Shown: positions 17,086-25,349 of the stretch, piece after piece
Position numbering within the stretch: the first letter of the stretch is position 1
Layout of the letters: every line of letters starts with the position of its first letter
Assembly (NCBI RefSeq): GCF_018070025.1
Contig: NZ_JAGPYQ010000001.1
Coordinates: forward strand, 2,790,001-2,854,000
Origin: Streptomyces liliiviolaceus
Lineage (GTDB): Bacteria; Actinomycetota; Actinomycetes; Streptomycetales; Streptomycetaceae
DNA: 64,000 bases
Direction of reading: 5' to 3'
The notes under the pieces: model-generated
What the model was told of the DNA's origin: nothing
Seen by the model: the letters and a program-made list of their open reading frames with translations, nothing else
Databases searched by the model: none
Program-made: the position numbers and the translations under genes

Positions 17086-17871
17086 GTGCGCATCATCGAC
17101 CTGTCCTCACCCGTGGACGCGGCGGGTTTTGAACCCGATCCCGTGGTGCACGACGTGCTCGGCCCGAAGGAGGCCGCCACGCACATGAGCGAGGAGATGC
17201 GCGACCACTTCGGGATCGACTTCGATCCGGCGGTCCTGCCGGAGGGCGAGTTCCTCTCGCTCGACCGGCTCCAGCTGACGACCCACACCGGGACGCACAT
17301 CGACGCGCCCTCGCACTACGGCACGCGCGCCTCCTACCGGGACGGCCCGCCCCGGCACATCGACGAGATGCCGCTCGACTGGTTCTTCCGGCCCGCGGTG
17401 GTCCTCGACCTGAGCGACCAGGGCACCGGCGCGGTCGGCGCCGACGTGCTGGAGCGGGAGCTGGACCGGATCGGCCACACCCTGTCGCCCATGGACATCG
17501 TGCTGCTGCGCACCGGCGCCGACGCGTGGTCGGGGACGCAGAAGTACTTCACGGACTTCACCGGCCTCGACGGCTCGGCCGTGCACCTGCTGCTCGACCA
17601 GGGCGTACGGGTGATCGGCACGGACGCCTTCAGCCTGGACGCGCCGTTCGGCGACATCATCGGCCGCTACCGCGAGACCGGGGACCGCTCGGTGCTCTGG
17701 CCCGCCCACATGATCGGCCGCGACCGGGAGTACTGCCAGATCGAACGGCTCGCGGGGCTGGACCAGTTGCCCGTCTCCCGCGGCTTCCGGCTCGCCTGCT
17801 TCCCCGTACGGATCGCCGGTGCGGGCGCGGGCTGGGCGAGGGCGGTGGCACTGCTCGACGAGGACGAGTGA
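17086..17871 (+). CDS. polyketide cyclase of the DpsY/AknW type
   Basis: 261 residues from GTG 17086 (GGGAGG six bases upstream). It belongs to the metal-dependent 'cyclase family' (kynurenine formamidase-like, PF04199), with the signature TTHTGTHIDAPSHYG carrying the metal-binding HxGTHxD. Later segments VIGTDAFSLDAPFGD and PVRIAGAGAGWARAVALL also fit. DpsY and AknW act on the second/third rings of the nascent decaketide to give aklanonic acid precursors. It is followed 76 bp downstream by an aminosugar N-methyltransferase gene, probably in the same transcript. Confidence 0.88.
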   Translation: MRIIDLSSPVDAAGFEPDPVVHDVLGPKEAATHMSEEMRDHFGIDFDPAVLPEGEFLSLDRLQLTTHTGTHIDAPSHYGTRASYRDGPPRHIDEMPLDWFFRPAVVLDLSDQGTGAVGADVLERELDRIGHTLSPMDIVLLRTGADAWSGTQKYFTDFTGLDGSAVHLLLDQGVRVIGTDAFSLDAPFGDIIGRYRETGDRSVLWPAHMIGRDREYCQIERLAGLDQLPVSRGFRLACFPVRIAGAGAGWARAVALLDEDE

Positions 17872-17947
17872 GAGACCGGCCGGGCGGCACGGCGGCCTGG
17901 CGGACCACGTTCCACGCCCACCAGGGCGACAACGGGAGGAGAGACAC

Positions 17948-18682
17948 ATGTACGGCCGGGAACTCGCGGACGTGTACGAGGCCGTCTACCGCAGCCGGGG
18001 CAAGGACTGGGGGGAGGAGGCCGCGGACGTCTCGCGGCTCATCGCCGAACGCCGCCCGGGAGCGGACTCGCTGCTCGACGTCGCCTGCGGCACGGGCGCC
18101 CATCTCAGCGTGTTCGGCGAGCGGTTCGAGGTCGCCGAGGGGCTGGAGATCGCGGAGCCGATGCGCCGGCTCGCCGAGCAGCGGCTGCCGGGCACCACGG
18201 TCCACGCGGGCGACATGCGCGACTTCTCGCTGGGCCGCACCTACACCGCGGTGAGCTGCATGTTCTGCGCCATCGGCTATCTGGGGACGCTGGACGACAT
18301 GCGGTCCGCCGTCCGGTCGATGGCCGCGCACCTGGAGCCCGGCGGCGTCCTGGTCGTCGAACCCTGGTGGTTCCCCGAGAACTTCATCGAGGGCTATGTC
18401 GCGGGTGACCTGGCCCGTGAGGAGCACCGCACGATCGCGCGGATCTCGCACACCACCCGCAAGGGCCGGGCCACCCGCATGGAGGTCCGTTTCACCGTGG
18501 GGGACGCCGCCGGTATCCAGCAGTTCACCGAGATCGACGTACTGCACCTGTTCACCAAGGAGGAGTACGCCGCCGCGTTCACCGACGCGGGCTGCTCCGT
18601 GGAATTCCTGGAGGACGGTCCCACCGGCCGCGGCCTTTTCGTCGGTGTACGCGAGAAGACCGGCGTACGCGAGAAGAACTGA
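17948..18682 (+). CDS. TDP-aminosugar N-methyltransferase (AknX2-like), copy 1
   Basis: 244 residues, class I SAM methyltransferase. LLDVACGTGAHL is motif I, followed by VHAGDMRDFSLGRTY and VSCMFCAIGYL. The N terminus MYGRELADVYEAVYRSRGKDW matches the DesVI/TylM1/RdmD group, which dimethylates the 3-amino group of TDP-sugars. Here the expected product is TDP-L-rhodosamine. A close paralogue at 38590-39303 shares the MYG start, SRGKD, DVACGTGAHL and GDMRD. The C-terminal ends differ: this copy finishes with a near-repeat GVREKTGVREKN. Confidence 0.88.
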   Translation: MYGRELADVYEAVYRSRGKDWGEEAADVSRLIAERRPGADSLLDVACGTGAHLSVFGERFEVAEGLEIAEPMRRLAEQRLPGTTVHAGDMRDFSLGRTYTAVSCMFCAIGYLGTLDDMRSAVRSMAAHLEPGGVLVVEPWWFPENFIEGYVAGDLAREEHRTIARISHTTRKGRATRMEVRFTVGDAAGIQQFTEIDVLHLFTKEEYAAAFTDAGCSVEFLEDGPTGRGLFVGVREKTGVREKN

Positions 18683-18727
18683 GAGAAGCCGGCCGGGAAG
18701 AGACCGGGCGGGCGGCGGCCGGGATGC

Positions 18728-19603
18728 TCAGGGCGCCATTTCGCGGGCCACCGACATCACGTACTGGCCGTATCCCGACTGGGACATCTTCTCGCCGAGC
18801 CGGTAGCAGTCGTCCGCGTCGATGAATCCCATCCGGAGCGCGACCTCCTCGACGCAGGCGATGCGCACACCCTGCCGTTCTTCGAGGGTCCGCACATATT
18901 GGGCGGCCTGGAGCAGGGATTCCGGAGTTCCGGCGTCGAGCCAGGCGAAACCGCGGCCGAGGTCGACCAGACGGGCTCGGCCGCGGGCCAGGTAATTCCG
19001 GTTGACGTCGGTGATCTCCAGTTCTCCGCGCGCCGAGGGGCGGAGATTCTTGGCGATGTCCACCACTTCGTTGTCGTAGAGATAGAGCCCGGTGATGGCG
19101 AGGTCGGAGCGCGGCCGGGCCGGCTTCTCCTCCAGGGACACCAGACGCCCCGACGCGTCGGTCTCGCCCACCCCGTAGCGCTCCGGGTCCTCCACGGGAT
19201 AACCGAACAGCACACAGCCCTGTACGTCCCTGACGTTGCTCTGGAGCAGGTCGTAGAAGTGGTAGCCGTGGAAGATGTTGTCGCCCAGGACCAGCGCCAC
19301 GTCGTCGTCGCCCACATGGTCGGCGCCGATCACGAAGGCCTCGGCCAGCCCGGCCGGCCGGTTCTGCACCGCGTAGTCGATATGGACGCCGAGCTGCGAG
19401 CCGTCGCCCAGAAGGGTGCGGAACTGGTCCAGGTCGCGCTCGGTGCAGATGAGCAGGATCTCCTTGATGTCCGCGAGCATCAGTACCGAGAGCGGATAGT
19501 AGATCATCGGCTTGTCGCCGACCGGGAGAAGCTGCTTCGATACGGAAACGGTTATCGGATGGAGCCTTGTTCCCGTACCGCCGGCGAGAATAATCCCCTT
19601 CAT
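18728..19603 (-). CDS. rfbA: glucose-1-phosphate thymidylyltransferase
   Basis: 291 residues. The nucleotide-binding start MKGIILAGGTGTRLHPIT, then SKQLLPVGDKPMIYYPLS, LGDNIFHG, GYPVEDPERYGV, VSLEEKPARPRS and FAWLDAGTPESLLQA form the full RmlA/RfbA pattern and length. It makes dTDP-glucose from glucose-1-phosphate and dTTP, the first step for all sugars of the cluster. It is transcribed divergently from the 3-aminotransferase gene and is single-gene on its strand, facing the N-methyltransferase 3' end. Confidence 0.96.
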   Translation of the reverse strand: MKGIILAGGTGTRLHPITVSVSKQLLPVGDKPMIYYPLSVLMLADIKEILLICTERDLDQFRTLLGDGSQLGVHIDYAVQNRPAGLAEAFVIGADHVGDDDVALVLGDNIFHGYHFYDLLQSNVRDVQGCVLFGYPVEDPERYGVGETDASGRLVSLEEKPARPRSDLAITGLYLYDNEVVDIAKNLRPSARGELEITDVNRNYLARGRARLVDLGRGFAWLDAGTPESLLQAAQYVRTLEERQGVRIACVEEVALRMGFIDADDCYRLGEKMSQSGYGQYVMSVAREMAP

Positions 19604-19678
19604 GGGTATGCCCCTGTCCTCGATTTCTGCCCATGCTAACGACCGAATTAGTTCGGCAGCAAGCAGGAAAGTTCCTGG

Positions 19679-19696
19679 TCCAGGGAAATTCGAGTG
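19679..19696 (+). promoter_or_regulatory. putative SARP site between rfbA and aminotransferase genes
   Basis: TCCAGGG (19679-19685) and TCGAGTG (19690-19696) are direct repeats 11 bp apart. They match the pair at 16961-16978 almost base for base. The 208-bp divergent region is distinctly AT-richer than neighbouring DNA. Location and spacing suit SARP activation of one or both sugar genes. Confidence 0.5.
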
Positions 19697-19811
19697 GTAA
19701 TAGAGGGAGAACTTGGGTTGTGGGCCGGCCCGGCAATGTGATGTGCTGCGAGGGGATGGTGACGCCCTGCGGCAAGGCAATAGTGTCAGCAATGGGAGGG
19801 AAGCGAATTCG

Positions 19812-20921
19812 ATGACGACTCTCGTATGGGACTACCGGCAGGAATACGAGAACGAACGCGCCGATATTCTGGACGCCGTGGAAACGGTCTTCAACTCGGG
19901 TCAGCTCGTCCTCGGTGACAGTGTCCGCGGCTTCGAGCAGGAGTTCGCCGGCTACCACGGCGCGAGCCACTGCGTCGGCGTCGACAACGGCACCAACGCG
20001 ATCAAGCTGGCGCTCCAGTCGCTCGGCGTCGGCCCCGGGGACGAGGTCGTCACGGTGTCCAACACCGCGGCCCCCACCGTGATCGCGATCGACTCGGTGG
20101 GCGCCACCCCGGTGTTCGTCGACGTCCACCCGGACAGCTACCTCATGGACACCGCGCAGGTGGCCGCCGTCCTCACCCCCCGGACCCGGTGCCTGCTCCC
20201 CGTCCACCTCTACGGGCAGTGCGTCGACCTGGCGCCCCTGGAGGCGCTCGCCGCCGAGCACGGACTGGTCCTCGTCGAGGACTGCGCCCAGGCCCACGGC
20301 GCCCGCCGCGACGGACGGCTGGCCGGCACGACCGGGGACGCCGCCGCCTTCTCCTTCTACCCGACGAAGGTGCTCGGCGCCTACGGCGACGGCGGGGCCG
20401 TGGTGACCTCCCGGGACGACGCCCACCGGGCCCTGCGCCGGCTGCGCTACTACGGCATGGAGGAGCGGTACTACGTCGTCGGCACCCCGGGCCACAACTC
20501 CCGGCTCGACGAGGTGCAGGCCGAGATCCTGCGGCGCAAACTGGGCCGCCTCGACACCTACGTACAAGGGCGGCAGGCCGTCGCCCGCCGCTACGAGGAG
20601 GGGCTCGGCGACACCGACCTGGTGCTGCCGCACACGGTCCCCGGCAACGAGCACGTGTACTACGTCTACACGGTGCGCCACCCCCGGCGCGACGACATCA
20701 TCAAGGCCCTGAAGACGTACGACATCGAGCTGAACATCAGCTATCCCTGGCCGGTGCACACGATGTCCGGGTTCGCCCACCTCGGCTACGGGGCGGGCTC
20801 GCTGCCCGTCACCGAGGAACTGGCGGGCCAGATCTTCTCGCTGCCCATGTATCCGGCCCTCGCGCCGGACGTCCAGGACAAGGTGATCAGCGCGGTGCGT
20901 GACGTGCTGGACAGCCTCTGA
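19812..20921 (+). CDS. NDP-hexose 3-aminotransferase (AknZ-like)
   Basis: 369 residues of the DegT/DnrJ/EryC1/StrS PLP family. [25 protein letters not shown] is the cofactor phosphate region. [11 protein letters not shown] holds the Asp that contacts the pyridine ring, and [15 protein letters not shown] carries the Schiff-base Lys186. The family transaminates 3-keto sugars; with the N-methyltransferase(s) it would supply L-rhodosamine. The 3-dehydratase at 9259 is the related enzyme where this Lys is replaced by His. The two can therefore be told apart directly. Start ATG 19812 is preceded by GGGAGGGAAG. Confidence 0.92.
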   Translation: MTTLVWDYRQEYENERADILDAVETVFNSGQLVLGDSVRGFEQEFAGYHGASHCVGVDNGTNAIKLALQSLGVGPGDEVVTVSNTAAPTVIAIDSVGATPVFVDVHPDSYLMDTAQVAAVLTPRTRCLLPVHLYGQCVDLAPLEALAAEHGLVLVEDCAQAHGARRDGRLAGTTGDAAAFSFYPTKVLGAYGDGGAVVTSRDDAHRALRRLRYYGMEERYYVVGTPGHNSRLDEVQAEILRRKLGRLDTYVQGRQAVARRYEEGLGDTDLVLPHTVPGNEHVYYVYTVRHPRRDDIIKALKTYDIELNISYPWPVHTMSGFAHLGYGAGSLPVTEELAGQIFSLPMYPALAPDVQDKVISAVRDVLDSL

Positions 20922-20955
20922 ACCCGTGCGGCGGGCCCGCCCCGGCCCGCCCCGC

Positions 20956-21002
20956 GCACACCGAAGGCCCGGCGGAGGGATCCCGCCGGGCCTTCGGTGT
21001 GC
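20956..21002. terminator. strong bidirectional hairpin terminator
   Basis: Perfect 20-bp stem (20956-20975 with 20983-21002) and a 7-base loop between the convergent 3-aminotransferase (plus) and 2,3-dehydratase (minus) genes. The right arm ends 22 bases before the dehydratase stop codon. Confidence 0.88.
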
Positions 21003-21023
21003 AGAGGGGGCACGCCCCCGGGG

Positions 21024-22376
21024 TCAGCCGGTGGCGTCGGCCGCCCGCAGGGCGCGCCAGCACGCCACCAGGCTCCTCGCCTGCACATTGAGGTAGTGGC
21101 TGTGCCGCAGCAGCCGCGTCAGCTGGTCCATCGTCAGCCAGCGGTAGTCGGGGTGGCCGGGATCCTCGGGGACGTCGCTGTCCACGATCAGATAGCGGTT
21201 GCGGGCGTGGAAGAAACGGCCGCCCTCCTCGGAGAGCACGGCCTCGTAGCGGATGCGTCCGGGCCCGGCGGCCAGCACCTCGTCGAGGTGGCGGGGCCGG
21301 GCCGCGGGCGGCAGCCAGCCGTAGCTGTCCGGCACGCACTGCACGGTCGGCGCCAGTTCCACCACGTCCGCGTAGCCGGGCTCGGTGCGGGCGTGCATCA
21401 GGACGTGCGGCTCCCCGCCGATCTCCCGGGTCAGGAACGCGATGACGCCCGTGCCGCGCGGCTCGATCATCGGCTGGCGCCAGGTGCCGACCTCGCGTCC
21501 CGCGGCCGTCACCGAGACCCCGATGACGTCGAAGAAGCCGCCGCTCTCGTGCGCGTAGCCCATCTCGCCGTGCCGCCACTCGTCGAGCGCGTTGAGGGCG
21601 ATCCGCTCGGTGTGCACCGAGGCCAGCGACCGGGCGCCGGCGATCCAGCTCAGCACGTCGGTCATCCCGTGCAGGGCGCCGTCCGGCCGCGAGGCGTGCG
21701 GCAGACACGCCAGTACGGTGCGCGCGTCCATGTTGATGATGTCGTCACGCGACAGCAGCCGGTACAGCTGCCCGAGCGTGAACCAGCGGAAGCCCTCCAG
21801 GACCTCCACCTCGGTGGTCGTCTCCACCACCATGTTGCGGTTGCGCTTGCGGTAGAACCAGGCGCCCTGCTCCGACTGCCGGACGTCCGCGAGCACCCGG
21901 TGCCGCGAGGTGTCCCGGAAGTAGTCCACGTACGGCACGGGTTTGCCCTTGTGGACGCCGGTGTAGTTGCTGCGGGTCGCCTGCACGGTGGGGGACAGCT
22001 GCAGTCCGCCGGGGTTGCCCGGTTCCGCCTTGGCCTGCATCAGGAAGTGCGGGACCCCGTCGAACTCCTTGATCAGGATGCCGAGGATGCCGACCTCGGG
22101 CTGGTCGATGATGGGCTGGTCCCACCAGGGCACCGCGTTGCCGGGATCGTGCACCCGAAGGCCGTGGACCGTGAAGAACTTGCCGCTGCGGTGCCGCAGA
22201 TCACCGGTGACCGGTGTCTGGTACCACTGGTCGAGGGCCGCCAGCGGTATCCGCTCGGCCGTCGTGTAGATCTGCTCCCCGTACTCGGCGAACCAGTCGT
22301 CGAATCCGGCGAGATCGGTCCGCGGGCTCTCCACCGCCGCGGCCGACCTGGCGATACGGGCCGTCACATCGGCCAT
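21024..22376 (-). CDS. NDP-hexose 2,3-dehydratase (DnmT/TylX3/UrdS family)
   Basis: 450 residues built as a tandem duplication of a ~200-residue domain. Each half repeats the pattern WRQP/WDQP-I, GVIAFL or GILGILI, HVLMHARTEPG or HFLMQAKAEPGN, ELAPTVQ or QLSPTVQ, FFHARNRYLIV or FYRKRNRNMVV, RWLT/RWFT...L.RLL. This is the two-dUTPase-like-domain architecture of NDP-hexose 2,3-dehydratases. These remove the 2-OH, starting all 2-deoxy sugars. It probably shares a minus-strand operon with the 4-ketoreductase, 3,5-epimerase and second glycosyltransferase, whose genes are tightly packed upstream. Confidence 0.92.
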   Translation of the reverse strand: MADVTARIARSAAAVESPRTDLAGFDDWFAEYGEQIYTTAERIPLAALDQWYQTPVTGDLRHRSGKFFTVHGLRVHDPGNAVPWWDQPIIDQPEVGILGILIKEFDGVPHFLMQAKAEPGNPGGLQLSPTVQATRSNYTGVHKGKPVPYVDYFRDTSRHRVLADVRQSEQGAWFYRKRNRNMVVETTTEVEVLEGFRWFTLGQLYRLLSRDDIINMDARTVLACLPHASRPDGALHGMTDVLSWIAGARSLASVHTERIALNALDEWRHGEMGYAHESGGFFDVIGVSVTAAGREVGTWRQPMIEPRGTGVIAFLTREIGGEPHVLMHARTEPGYADVVELAPTVQCVPDSYGWLPPAARPRHLDEVLAAGPGRIRYEAVLSEEGGRFFHARNRYLIVDSDVPEDPGHPDYRWLTMDQLTRLLRHSHYLNVQARSLVACWRALRAADATG

Positions 22377-22427
22377 CTGAACTCCTCATCCTGGATGGGG
22401 CACACGCGGCTCGTCGGGAGTGGTCGG

Positions 22428-23372
22428 TCAGTCGGCGGGGGTCTCCCAGGTCGCCCGCATCGCCTCGGCCAGCGGGATCCGCGGCTTCCAGCCGAGCAGT
22501 TCGCCGGCCAGCCGGATGTCGGCCAGGGTCCAGCCGCCGCCCTTGCTGGCGATGGGCCCGTCCTCGACCCGGATCGCCCGCGGCGGCAGCCCCGAGGCGG
22601 CGACCAGCAGGTCCACCAGCTCGCGCATCGCGGTGGCCTCGCCGCGGCCGATGTTGACGACCTGTCCGGTGGCCGGTGACGTCACGGTGAGGACCACGGC
22701 CTCGGCCAGGTCGCGCACGTCGATGAAGTCCCGCCGCGCGTCCGCGACCCGCAGCGTCACCGGGTCGCTCGCGTCCGCGCCGCGCAGCCGGTCGACGACC
22801 GCCCCGAGGAAGCTGGCCCGGGTGGTGCGGGGGCCGCAGACGTTCACCGCGCGCAGCACCAGCCCGTCGACCCGGCCGGCCCGGGTGGCGTCGAGCACCA
22901 GCTCGGAGCCGGCCAGCTTGGTCCGCGCGTACATGGTGGCCGGCCGGGGCTCCAGGTCCTCGCCGATGGCGAGCGGCTCGGCCACCGGACCGTACTCGTG
23001 GATGGAGCCGACATGGACCAGCCGCGGGCGGTCGTCCATCAGCGTCACGGCCTTCACCAGCCGCTCGACCAGGGTGATGTGGGCGTACCGCATCTCCTCC
23101 TCGGTCGTGCCCCAGCCGCCCGTCACGTTGACCACGGTCCGCACCCGGTGCCGGGTGAGCAGCCGGGCCAGCTCGGCGGGCGGGACCGCCGCCACGTCGA
23201 GCCCGGCGAAGACATGCCCCGCCGTGGCGGGGCCGCCGCGCCGGGCGACGGCGAGCACCTCGTGCCCCTCGCGGGCCAGCGCGGCGCTCACACAGCGGCC
23301 GACGCAGCCGGTGGCCCCGAGCACCGCGACCCGGGACCCCTCGGCCAGCGGCCGGCCGTTCAGGGCCGCCAC
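22428..23372 (-). CDS. NDP-hexose 4-ketoreductase (AknM-like)
   Basis: 314 residues from a GTG at 23372 that overlaps the last 13 bases of the epimerase gene, hence likely translational coupling. Extended SDR: RVAVLGATGCVGRCVSAAL, VGSIHEYGPVAEPL and YARTKLAGSELVLDA (YxxxK). It also has DFIDVRDLAEAVVLTV and NIGRGEATAMRELVDLL. It would set the C-4 configuration of the TDP-L-deoxyhexoses, the last ring-modifying step before transfer. The upstream ribosome site is weak, consistent with coupled translation. Confidence 0.88.
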   Translation of the reverse strand: MAALNGRPLAEGSRVAVLGATGCVGRCVSAALAREGHEVLAVARRGGPATAGHVFAGLDVAAVPPAELARLLTRHRVRTVVNVTGGWGTTEEEMRYAHITLVERLVKAVTLMDDRPRLVHVGSIHEYGPVAEPLAIGEDLEPRPATMYARTKLAGSELVLDATRAGRVDGLVLRAVNVCGPRTTRASFLGAVVDRLRGADASDPVTLRVADARRDFIDVRDLAEAVVLTVTSPATGQVVNIGRGEATAMRELVDLLVAASGLPPRAIRVEDGPIASKGGGWTLADIRLAGELLGWKPRIPLAEAMRATWETPAD

Positions 23373-23977
23373 AGTGCGGCCTCGATCCGGCGGCACTTGT
23401 CGTACTCCGGCAGGCCGCCCTCCGCCCGCACCTGGGCGAGCAGGGGCGCGGCCGTGTCCCGCGCGGACAGCAGCGGCGCCACGTCCGTCGGGATCGGCAG
23501 GCCGAGCGCCGGGTCCAGCGGCGACAGGGACAGCTCGTGCTGCGCCTCGTAACTCCCGGAGAGCATGTACGACATCACCGTGTCGTCCTCCAGGGCGATG
23601 AAGGCGTGGCCGACGCCGACCGGGAAGTACATGGCGCCGAAGGTCTCCTGGTCGAGCACGGAGGAGTCCCAGCGGCCGAAGGTCGGCGAGCCGACGCGGA
23701 TGTCCACCACGATGTCGATGGCGCGGCCCCGGGCGCAGTACACGTACTTGGCGACGCCCGGCGGGGTCACCGTGTAGTGGATGCCCCGGACGGTGCCGCG
23801 CCTGGACCTGCTGTGGTTGGACTGCGCGACGGGGAAGAGCGGATGGCCCAGGGCCTCCACGAACGCCGGTTCCTGGTACGGCGAGGTGAACAGGCCGCGG
23901 TCGTCCTCGAAGACGGGCGGGTTGAAGGCGTACGCGCCGGACACGGCGAGTTCGCGGAACTTCACGGCGGTGGTCAT
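23360..23977 (-). CDS. dTDP-4-keto-6-deoxyhexose 3,5-epimerase (AknL/RmlC-like)
   Basis: 205 residues, RmlC-type cupin. VRGIHYTVTPPGVAKYVYCARG includes the catalytic base His67. IDIVVDIRVGSPTFGRWDSSVLDQ and YFPVGVGHAFIALEDDTVMSYM are conserved core segments. It epimerises C-3/C-5 (or C-5 only) to give the L-series sugars. It abuts the second glycosyltransferase gene with no gap (23977/23978) and overlaps the 4-ketoreductase gene, so these form one operon. Confidence 0.94.
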   Translation of the reverse strand: MTTAVKFRELAVSGAYAFNPPVFEDDRGLFTSPYQEPAFVEALGHPLFPVAQSNHSRSRRGTVRGIHYTVTPPGVAKYVYCARGRAIDIVVDIRVGSPTFGRWDSSVLDQETFGAMYFPVGVGHAFIALEDDTVMSYMLSGSYEAQHELSLSPLDPALGLPIPTDVAPLLSARDTAAPLLAQVRAEGGLPEYDKCRRIEAALWRP

Positions 23978-25306
23978 CTACAGCTCCCCCCGGACGGTGC
24001 CGCCGGCGGTCGCGGCGGGCTTCGCGCGGTGTTCCGCCACGAGTTTCTCCAGCACCGGGACGATGTCGTTGGGGCTCGGCGTCCCCACCATCTCCCGGCG
24101 GATCCGCGCGCAGTTCTCCGCGAACGACGGCTCGTCCAGCAGCCGCAGCACGTGGTCGCGCAGGTCCTGCGCGGTGTAGTGGTCGACGTCGTGCAGATAG
24201 AGGCCCGCGCCGGTCTTCTCCAGCTGCTTCGCCTTGTGGATGGTGTCCCACACCATGTCGGGCACGATCAGCTGCGGGACACCGTGCGCGAGCGCGGTCT
24301 GGAAGGTGCCGCTGCCGCCGTGGTGGATGACCGCGGAGCAGGTCGGCAGCAGCGCGTTGAGCGGGACGAAGTCGACGGCCCGTACGTTGTCGGGGAGTTC
24401 GAGACCGGCGAGCTGCTTCTCGTTGAGGGTCGCGACCACCTCGACGTCCAGCTCCGCCAGCGCCGAGACGAGTTCGCCGATCGAGGCACGGTCGCCGTCC
24501 AGCACCTCGCGGTGGGCCACGCCCAGCGTCAGACAGACCCGGCGCTTCTTCGGCGGCTCGTGCAGCCAGTCAGGGATGACGGCCTGGCCGTTGTAGGGGA
24601 TGTACCGCAGCGGGACGAACGGCTGCCGCACCGGGAACCGCATCGACGGCGGCACCGGGTCGATCGTCCACTGGCCGACCGCCACCTCCTCCTCGAACTC
24701 GGCGCCGTAGCGGCCGAGCGTCCAGGTCAGCCACTCGCGCAGCGGATCGTCCCGCTGCTCGGGCAGCCGCTCCGCCTGGAGGTCGAGGAAGGTCTCGCGC
24801 ATCCGCCCCAGCAGATCGAGCCCGAACAGCAGCCGGGCGTGGGCGGCGCCGGTGACCTGCGCGGCCACGGGTCCGGCGAAGGACAGCGTGTCCCAGACGA
24901 CCAGGTCGGGCTGCCACTCGCGGCTGAACGCGACCAGGTCGTCGATCATGCGTTCCGGGCAGGAGTTCTGGAAGGCCATCGCCGTCATCGAGGTGAACAC
25001 CCCGAGGACGTGGTCCCAGGTCAGCATCTCGGGACGGGTCTCCGTCATGTCCATCCCGGCTTCCGCCTGGCTCTCCATGATCTCGGCGTCGTCGCCCAGG
25101 CCCTCGTTGACCCGCTGCATCTGCTCCTCCAGGAGCAGCGGCTCACCGACGCACACGGCGGTCAGCCCGGTACGGGTGATGTCCTCCGCCAGGTCCGGCT
25201 GGCTGGCGACACGGACCTCGTGACCGGCGGTCTGGAGGGCCCAGGCCAGCGGGACCTGGGCATGCATATGGGACTTCGCGGCGAACGTGGTGAACAGGAC
25301 CTTCAT
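23978..25306 (-). CDS. glycosyltransferase, AknK-like candidate
   Basis: 442 residues, the same length and class as the enzyme at 12762-14090. It begins MKVLFTTFAAKSHMHAQVPLAWALQTAGHEV and has the donor loop IHHGGSGTFQTALAHGVPQLIVPD. VDFVPLNALLPTCSA precedes the loop. It has no adjacent P450-like helper, and is followed directly by the epimerase and ketoreductase genes. By analogy with aclacinomycin, where AknK adds the second and third sugars, I infer chain extension on the first sugar. The two enzymes could also swap roles. Confidence 0.86.
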   Translation of the reverse strand: MKVLFTTFAAKSHMHAQVPLAWALQTAGHEVRVASQPDLAEDITRTGLTAVCVGEPLLLEEQMQRVNEGLGDDAEIMESQAEAGMDMTETRPEMLTWDHVLGVFTSMTAMAFQNSCPERMIDDLVAFSREWQPDLVVWDTLSFAGPVAAQVTGAAHARLLFGLDLLGRMRETFLDLQAERLPEQRDDPLREWLTWTLGRYGAEFEEEVAVGQWTIDPVPPSMRFPVRQPFVPLRYIPYNGQAVIPDWLHEPPKKRRVCLTLGVAHREVLDGDRASIGELVSALAELDVEVVATLNEKQLAGLELPDNVRAVDFVPLNALLPTCSAVIHHGGSGTFQTALAHGVPQLIVPDMVWDTIHKAKQLEKTGAGLYLHDVDHYTAQDLRDHVLRLLDEPSFAENCARIRREMVGTPSPNDIVPVLEKLVAEHRAKPAATAGGTVRGEL

Positions 25307-25349
25307 CGATCTCCCTCTTCGCAGAGCGGTTGGTGGCGTGCGGCGTGTC